From assembly GCA_018697195.1 (NCBI GenBank), contig JAGMWU010000044.1, positions 841,492 to 905,491 on the forward strand: a stretch of 64,000 nt of DNA. Reading direction: 5' to 3'. Below the pieces are notes generated by a model that did no database searches, was not told where the DNA came from, and saw only the letters and a list, made by a program, of their open reading frames with translations. Below, in pieces: positions 58,426 through 64,000 of the stretch. Within the stretch, counting starts at the first letter, position 1; each line of letters begins with the position of its first letter. Source of the DNA: Certhia americana (taxonomy: Eukaryota; Chordata; Aves; Passeriformes; Certhiidae). The position numbers and the translations under genes are program-made.

Positions 58426-58938
58426 GATTCTGGGATCCTGGGTTCCTGGGATTCTGGAATTCTGGGATCATGGGATTCTGGGATTCTGAGATTCTAGAAT
58501 CATGGGTTTCTGGGATTCTGAGATTCTAAGATCCTGGGTTCTAAGATCCTGGGATTCTGAGATCCTGGGATCGTGGGATTCTGGGATTCTGAGATTCTGA
58601 GCTTCTGAGATTCTGGGATCCTGGGATTCTGGGATCCTGGGATTCTGGTATCATGGGATTATGGGATTGTGGAAACCTGGGATTCTGGGATCCTGGGATT
58701 CTGGTATCATGGGATTCTGAGATTCTGGGATCATGGGATTCTGGGATTCTGGAAACCTGGGATTCTGGGATCCTGGGATTCTGGGATTCTGAGATCCTGG
58801 GATCATGGGATTCTGGGATCATGGGATCCTGGGATCATGGGATCCTGGAATTCTGAGATTCTGGAATCATGTGATTCTGAGATCCCAGGATTCAGGGATT
58901 CTGAGATTCTGAGATTCTGGGATCCTGGGACTCTGGGC
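58426..58938. repeat. GATTCTGG/GATCCTGG octamer minisatellite
   Basis: About 64 tandem 8-base units, mainly GATTCTGG, GATCCTGG, GATTCTGA and GATCATGG, resemble the octamer tail of CR1 (gattctgtg type) and begin at the CR1 3' end. Because 24 bases equal three octamers, frames stay open on both strands. They are not genes. Confidence 0.97.
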
Positions 58939-59303
58939 TCACACCCTGCATAGCCAGCAGGCAAGGATGGTATCATAGGTGTTGTTATGTCTGATAAGGA
59001 CTCAGCCTCTTGTGGCTGTGGCTTTATCTGCTGTGTTTATCACATGAGGCTCCCACTGCCTGTTTCCTGTGACTTTTTGGGCACCACAGGTTGGATCTCT
59101 CCCAGATTTTGTCCCTGTCTCCTCAGCACCATTCAGGAGATGGGATGGAGGGTGTCCTCGTGCTACTGTGCGGTTGTCCTGCCCCTGGACACAGCTTTGG
59201 GTGAAGATGGAAGACCCCTCTCCTCTCTGAAATTCCACCCACTGGAGTTCCTGTGGAACCATGAGATCCTGGGGTCCTTCTTGCTGCCACCCCTGGAATT
59301 TTA
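58939..59303. other. Unassigned spacer
   Basis: No gene or repeat family recognised. Confidence 0.4.
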
Positions 59304-59550
59304 GGTTGCAAGGGTTGGATGGGATATTACGAAGAAATTCTTTATCAGAAGGTGGTCAGGCCCTGGCACAGGGTGCCCAGAGCAGCTGGGGCTGCTCCTG
59401 GATCCCTGGCAGTGTCCCAGGCCAGGTTGGACATTGGGGCTGGAGCAGCCTGGGGCAGTGGGAGGTGTCCCTGCCATGGCAGGAGTGGGAATGAGATGAT
59501 CCTTAAGGTCCCTTCCAACCCAAACCATTCTGTGATTCCATAATTCCAAG
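59304..59550 (+). mobile_element. CR1 3' end, plus strand
   Basis: 'aagggttggatgggatatta' is followed by 'ggtggtcaggccctggcaca', the standard core and 'cccttccaacccaaaccatt' with the tail 'ctgtgattccataattcc'. A minisatellite begins about 30 bases beyond. Confidence 0.96.
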
Positions 59551-59577
59551 TCCATTCTGTCTTTTGAATGGTGGCAG

Positions 59578-59932
59578 GGATCTGTCTGCATTCCCTTGAA
59601 TCTCTCTGCATCCCCTGGGATCTCTCTGTCTTTCCTTGGATCTCTCCGCCACTGCCGGGGTCTCTCTGCATTCCCTTGGATCCCCCTGCCTTCCCTTGGA
59701 TCTCTCTCCAACCCCTGGGATCTCTCTGAATCCCCTTGGATCTCTCTGCCACCCCCTGGGATCTCTCTGAATCCCCTTGGATCTCTCTGCCACCCCCTGG
59801 GATCTCTCTGCCACCTCCTGGAATCTCTCTGCATCCCCTTGGATCCTTCTGCATCCCTTTGGATCCCTCTGCATTCTCTTGAATGTCTCTGCCTTCCCTT
59901 GGATCTCTCTGCATCCCCTTTGCAGCCCCTCT
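59578..59932. repeat. 21-bp minisatellite, about 17 units
   Basis: The unit has the form 'ggatctctctgcatccccttg' with alternation of 'gcatcccc', 'gaatcccc' and 'gccacccc'. The period of 21 keeps a minus-strand frame of 243 codons open (59301-60032), giving a heptad such as R-D-P-R-G-W-Q. The frame also runs through the CR1, so it is an artefact. Confidence 0.96.
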
Positions 59933-62046
59933 GAGGGTGTTTAGGTACCAGACCATGAAGGAATTGCTGTTCCCTGTTGTGTGTGGGGTCAGAGAACACC
60001 GAGCCTGCTGAGATGGTGCCAGAGTCGAGCACAGGGCAGAGTAAATCACTCCTGTCACTCTGGTTCTTTCTACCTATGGAAAATACCTTCTGAAAACAGC
60101 TGGATCCCCCTCAGGGATTATTTCTAGGATCTGGAGGGGCAGCTCCAGCACAGATCCCAGGAATACAGAAACATCTGGAAGCCAGGAGTCCCCAGGTGTA
60201 GCTGGGGACGTGCCCTGAGCTTCTTGAGCAGCACAAACAGATCCCTCTGCTGTATTTACAGTGGAAAACCAAGCCCAGGGCCCAAGGTCAAGTGTTACCT
60301 TGTGATTTGCTCCTTTTTATTTACTCCTCACAAACTCCCTGCTCAGACTGGGGCCTGTGCCAAGTAGGACTTTCCCAGAGCAAAGTTTGGACTTTTTGGG
60401 AGAGGAGAGCGTGGGGAAGGAGAGGTTTAACCACAGGGATGGAGAGTGTGGTTCCACCTGCCCCGTGGGCCAGGTCCTTGTCCCTGTTTGATGCAATCCC
60501 AACCCAGTCAGGCAGGATCATCCCTCCCTTTGGGCACATCCAGGAAAGAATTAGCTGCTGAGCTCCTTGCATGACTGAAAGCAATCACCCTCCTCAAACA
60601 AATAAACAAACAAACCAGCCCCTTGGTAATTAAAAGAACTTTATTAACGTTGCAAAGTCAAGGCTGAGAAATTGGATATTTTCAAAGGCTTGTGCAACAT
60701 TTTTTTTTCTGTGCTGCCTCATGACAGTTTTCAAAGATGTTTGTTTGTTGTTTTTTTTTCTTTTTCCCCTGAGCTGCTGTTTCCTCCAGCACAGGATGGG
60801 CTGCACACAAATGATGAGGAGTTGAGTTCTGTCCTCAGCCTAATGCTGCTCCTTGCACAACCCCGAGCCTGCTCTGCAGATACATGCTATCAGTTTCCTC
60901 ACTGCCTTTCCTGTGGTAAGGTGGCCTCGAAGGGGCTCCAAAAAGAGGGATTTTTAACTCTTTGTGCCCTGCTGGAAGGAGAAGTTGCAGCACCCTTGTT
61001 TTAAAACACCTACAAGAACATCAAGCCCCGCCTCTGGCCGAGCTCCACTGCTGCAGAACATTTAGAAATTTGAATTTTCCTGTTTTAAGAGCCTGAGAAT
61101 TTTATTTTTCAGCCTTATTGCTGATACCAACATCCAAGAACTGACTGAAATCTGATTGAAGTTCTGGGTTTCAATATCGTGGCAACCACCAGACCTTTGG
61201 TTTGGCCAGTGGAAAATGAGGAATTTGGGATAAATCTTCAGAGACATCAGTCAGGGGCCCTGTGGCACAGGCAGGAGCAGAGCTGAACTCACCCAAGGCA
61301 GCAGGGAAGATTTTCTGCTCCTCTGCTCCCCTGACTCCTTGGCTTCATATTTTCCAGATGTCTTCAGACTTTATCCTACCTTACCCCACTGCCTTGGTTG
61401 ATTCCCAGATTTCTTCACTCGGTTGTTATGGAAAAGATCCTACAAGGAATTTGACAGGCCTAGACCCCAAATTAAATTCAAACTTCTTTTTAGACCTGGA
61501 GAGGACTCCATCCTTCTGATCTCTTGGAATTGAGCAACGTGGATTTCTAATCCAATTTCAAACCCAGACACTCTTGCTCAGAGTGAGACACCTCTTACAA
61601 AATCCAAGATAAATTGTCTTAATTAGAGCAGATAAATGGCCTTAATTACAGCATCCCCTGTTTTCTCAATCCTTGCATTTGCAATATGGTTATTCCTGAA
61701 AGAGGAGAAGAAAGGGATAATTCCCAGAGTTTGGGGAGCAGAGGGGGAGGGGGGAGGAAAAGGAGCTGTTTGTGGAGTGGTTTGAGACAAATGAAATTCC
61801 AAGAGCTGATGGAAAGGGTTCCTCCAGTGGGGTTAATGCAAGAAAAGCAGGGAACAACACCTGACAAGACCAGGAGCTGGAAAGGACCAGGAAAAACCCT
61901 TCCCTGAGGTGCTCATGGATGTTCAGGAACCACAGGGATTTCCAGCTGAGGCTTTTTCAGGGAAGTGGGATCCTGAACTGGCTGTCCCCAACCACCTCTC
62001 TCGCCCTGTCCCTGCACATTGGGATTTTCAAAGCAATCCCAAAAAA
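59933..62046. other. Unassigned stretch
   Basis: No gene or repeat family recognised. An 'aacaaataaacaaacaaacc' type simple repeat lies near 60598-60617. Confidence 0.4.
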
Positions 62047-62112
62047 ATCTTTGGATGGTTTGGGTTGGAAGAGACCTTAAATATCTTCAAGCTCCAACCC
62101 CTGCCATGGGAA
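62047..62112 (-). mobile_element. Short CR1 3' terminus, minus strand
   Basis: 'ggatggtttgggttggaaga' followed by 'gaccttaaatatcttcaagc' and 'ccaacccctgccatgg', then it stops. Confidence 0.88.
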
Positions 62113-62606
62113 CACAACGGGGCAAAACTGGGACTTTTGGGAAGTATTATCTTCTAAATATGAAGAACAAGCACAGGGAGGTCCAGGGAGCCACTCTTCC
62201 CCTTTGGTAAATATTTTTCATTAGTTCTAAAAATAAAACTGCTTTAGACAGCTACCTAAGCAACCCAGACTCAACAAATCTCCTCGTTACATGAAAATAA
62301 AGAAAATTTCCTGCCTGTGGTTTGCTTGCAGCCACTGTTATCTCTTTAATAGACACTGAGCTAAGCAAGAAAAGCAGAATACAAAAAAAAGCAGATTTTT
62401 GTTCTTTTTGCATAACACAGGACAGGCATTTTCTCATCTCCACTGACCTTAGAAGTCCTTGCATTTTATTAATTGCTGCTTTGTTATTTCTCTGAGGAGG
62501 AATAAGTGAAAAATAAGTTTTTGGTGTTTAATATAAGAAAGGAAAATAGTGCTTCAGATTGAAACCATGGATTCAGCACCGAGTGACTAAATTTGCTCTC
62601 CCACAA
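62113..62606. other. Unassigned stretch
   Basis: No gene or repeat family recognised. Confidence 0.4.
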
Positions 62607-62958
62607 TCAGGAATTAGAAGATGGACCTCACATCCCATCTGTGGCCCTGACTCCACAAGGTCAGCTGGCCCAATCCAGCTCTTGCTGGTGGCCACCAAAA
62701 TTTGTTCCTGAACCTTGCAGAACTCTTGGTGGGACCAAGACAATTCCTTTTCAACAGAAGCAGAATCCCAAATAGGATTAAAATCAGGAATCAGAAGATC
62801 ATCTCACATCCAGTTTGTGGCCCAAACTCCACAAGGTCAGCTGGCGCAATCCAGCTCTTGCTGGTGGCCACCAAAATTTGTTCCTGAACCTTGCAGAGCT
62901 CTTGGTGGGACCAAGGCAATCCCTTTTCAACAGGAGCAGAATCCCAAGCGCTGAAACC
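62607..62958. repeat. Tandem duplication, 176-bp unit, two copies
   Basis: 62607-62782 and 62783-62958 are about 90% identical by eye. 'ccacaaggtcagctgg' occurs at 62653 and 62829, exactly 176 bases apart, and the central stretch of about 50 bases ('tgctggtggccaccaaaatt' region) is identical. No relation to CR1 or families A-C was seen. Confidence 0.96.
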
Positions 62959-63059
62959 CTCGGCTCCATCAGTCTAAAAATGGAGCAGGGCAGTTTGCTG
63001 GGAATCATTTCCAGTAAGGGAGGATGTTTCCTCAGCAGTTTTCGAGCTGGCTCTGACTC

Positions 63060-63430
63060 AGGCATTCTCCTGGGAGCCCACTGAAGTGGTCATTAGGGAG
63101 ACAGCAAAAAGGCAGCGAGGAATTTCGGAACAAAGCTGCTCATCCTGGATAAAAGAGCTCCGGAGAATCCTCCTGGCCATCAGCTCTGGGCACGCTTGAG
63201 GGGTTTTATTGCTGCTGCTGCAAAAGCAGTGCTGAAACCATTCTATTATTTGTGCACAGTTTGAAAGATGCTGCATTGTGCTCGTTCCAGCAGCGGGGTG
63301 AAGCACCGGGCTTGTAAAATGCTGGGCTCAAAGCAGCCCTAATTAAATGTTCCCAGTCGATTAACACCCTCCATTGCAACACAGCAATCGATGGAGGAAA
63401 GCTGGAGTTGCTAAAGGAGTAACGGGAAGG
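63060..63430. other. Candidate conserved non-coding segment with hairpin
   Basis: A repeat-free stretch with 'gccctaattaaatgttccc' near 63335. It also has a short hairpin near 63368-63396 (CCTCCATTGC pairing with GCAA-TCG-ATGGAGG, three-base bulge). The unique texture is compatible with a conserved non-coding element. This is an inference. Confidence 0.25.
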
Positions 63431-64000
63431 CACAGTCAGGATTTGCTAAGCAAGGTCTCCTCCCAAGCTGAGAGCAGAGGGAATGAGTTCAGCGAAGAGT
63501 CTGGGGAACAAAGTCAAGCTTAAGAGGCAAAATAAATATTTCTCCATCTCTGGTTTTCACCTTTTTTTGGGGGGAGTATAGGTTTCAAGGTAAATTTTTT
63601 TTCTGGATTAGTTGTGGTGGAAAGTTAAAAAAAAACACAAAACAAAAAAAAAAAACCAAAAACCAGGCTTTATTCCTGTTCTGAATCCAGTGATTTCTTG
63701 AGGAGTCATGGCTGGACACACTGACTTCATTGGGATTATTAATACAGCTAAACCTGAGTCACAGTTTAAGAGCAGGATTGGACTGAGCCTAGAATTGGCT
63801 GAAGGTGTCACAGGCAGCTTGACATCGTTTCCAGTTCAATTTATCCAAATTGTGGCTGCTCCTGACCACAAAATGCTCCAGTCCAGGTGACAGATCTGCT
63901 TCCACGGGGCTGGGATGCCCCAAAGACTCTTCTGATCTCTACAGGTCCCAGATGGTGCAGAGAGATCAGGACAATGGAAAATATATTTAAATAGGGAGAA
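63431..64000. other. Unassigned stretch with A runs
   Basis: A-rich runs lie at about 63627-63662. No gene or repeat family recognised. Confidence 0.4.

Noticed and set aside
59301..60032. 243-codon minus-strand open frame with heptapeptide repeats
   Set aside because: The heptad is simply the 21-bp minisatellite translated, and the frame continues through a CR1 3' end. A period divisible by three keeps it open by default.

Overview
The window looks like non-coding nuclear DNA from a bird, most likely a songbird (inference). The main evidence is about thirty fragments of the CR1 LINE 3' end. They share a characteristic core (a segment reading 'ccaacctggcctgggacac' or its complement) and end in the octamer-type tail typical of avian CR1 (gattctatg, gattctgtg). 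I found no protein-coding gene, tRNA, rRNA or CRISPR array that I can support. The long open frames fall inside CR1 copies or inside tandem repeats whose period is a multiple of three, or look random. No reverse transcriptase or retroviral gag/pol/env motif is visible. All CR1 copies are short pieces of the non-coding 3' end.

Layout. 1-3.3 kb: unassigned, with long homopolymers. 3.35-5.7 kb: two very degenerate AT-rich satellite-like arrays. 6-9.7 kb: two copies, in opposite orientation, of a ~750-bp LTR-like repeat ('family A') around a decayed CR1. 9.8-10.9 kb: an inverted repeat with ~220-bp arms. 11-15 kb: mostly unassigned, with a TTCTC microsatellite. 15.5-16.1 kb: a ~100-bp minisatellite whose units contain a hairpin. 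17-22 kb: CR1-rich, including a unit ('family C') that recurs at 26.3 kb next to a second CR1. 27.8 and 31.5 kb: purine/pyrimidine microsatellites, the second broken by a 100-N assembly gap. 33.8-36 kb: a cluster of CR1 copies in opposing orientations. 36.5-39 kb: AT-rich unassigned DNA. 39-41 kb: family A, a second LTR-like repeat ('family B') and a CR1. 42-46 kb: several tandem repeats (50 bp, a GGAAT-like array, 163 bp). 47.9-51.3 kb: two more family B copies. 53-54.2 kb: CR1. 58.2-60 kb: two CR1 copies, each followed by a minisatellite, one built from the CR1 tail octamer. 62.6 kb: a 176-bp tandem duplication.

Between the repeats are several low-repeat stretches (about 16.4, 20.2, 25.9, 29.3, 36.3, 39.0, 43.1, 55.8 and 63.2 kb) with TAATTA-type, POU-octamer or nuclear-receptor half-site motifs. 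They have the look of vertebrate conserved non-coding elements. That is a guess from appearance only, since conservation cannot be tested from one sequence. If it is right, the window is an intergenic or intronic regulatory landscape invaded by CR1 and LTR elements. The most interesting signals are structural: the hairpin minisatellite with a paired (compensatory) change, the CR1 tail expanded into a ~510-bp array, and the unit shared by two CR1 loci that may be a 3' transduction.
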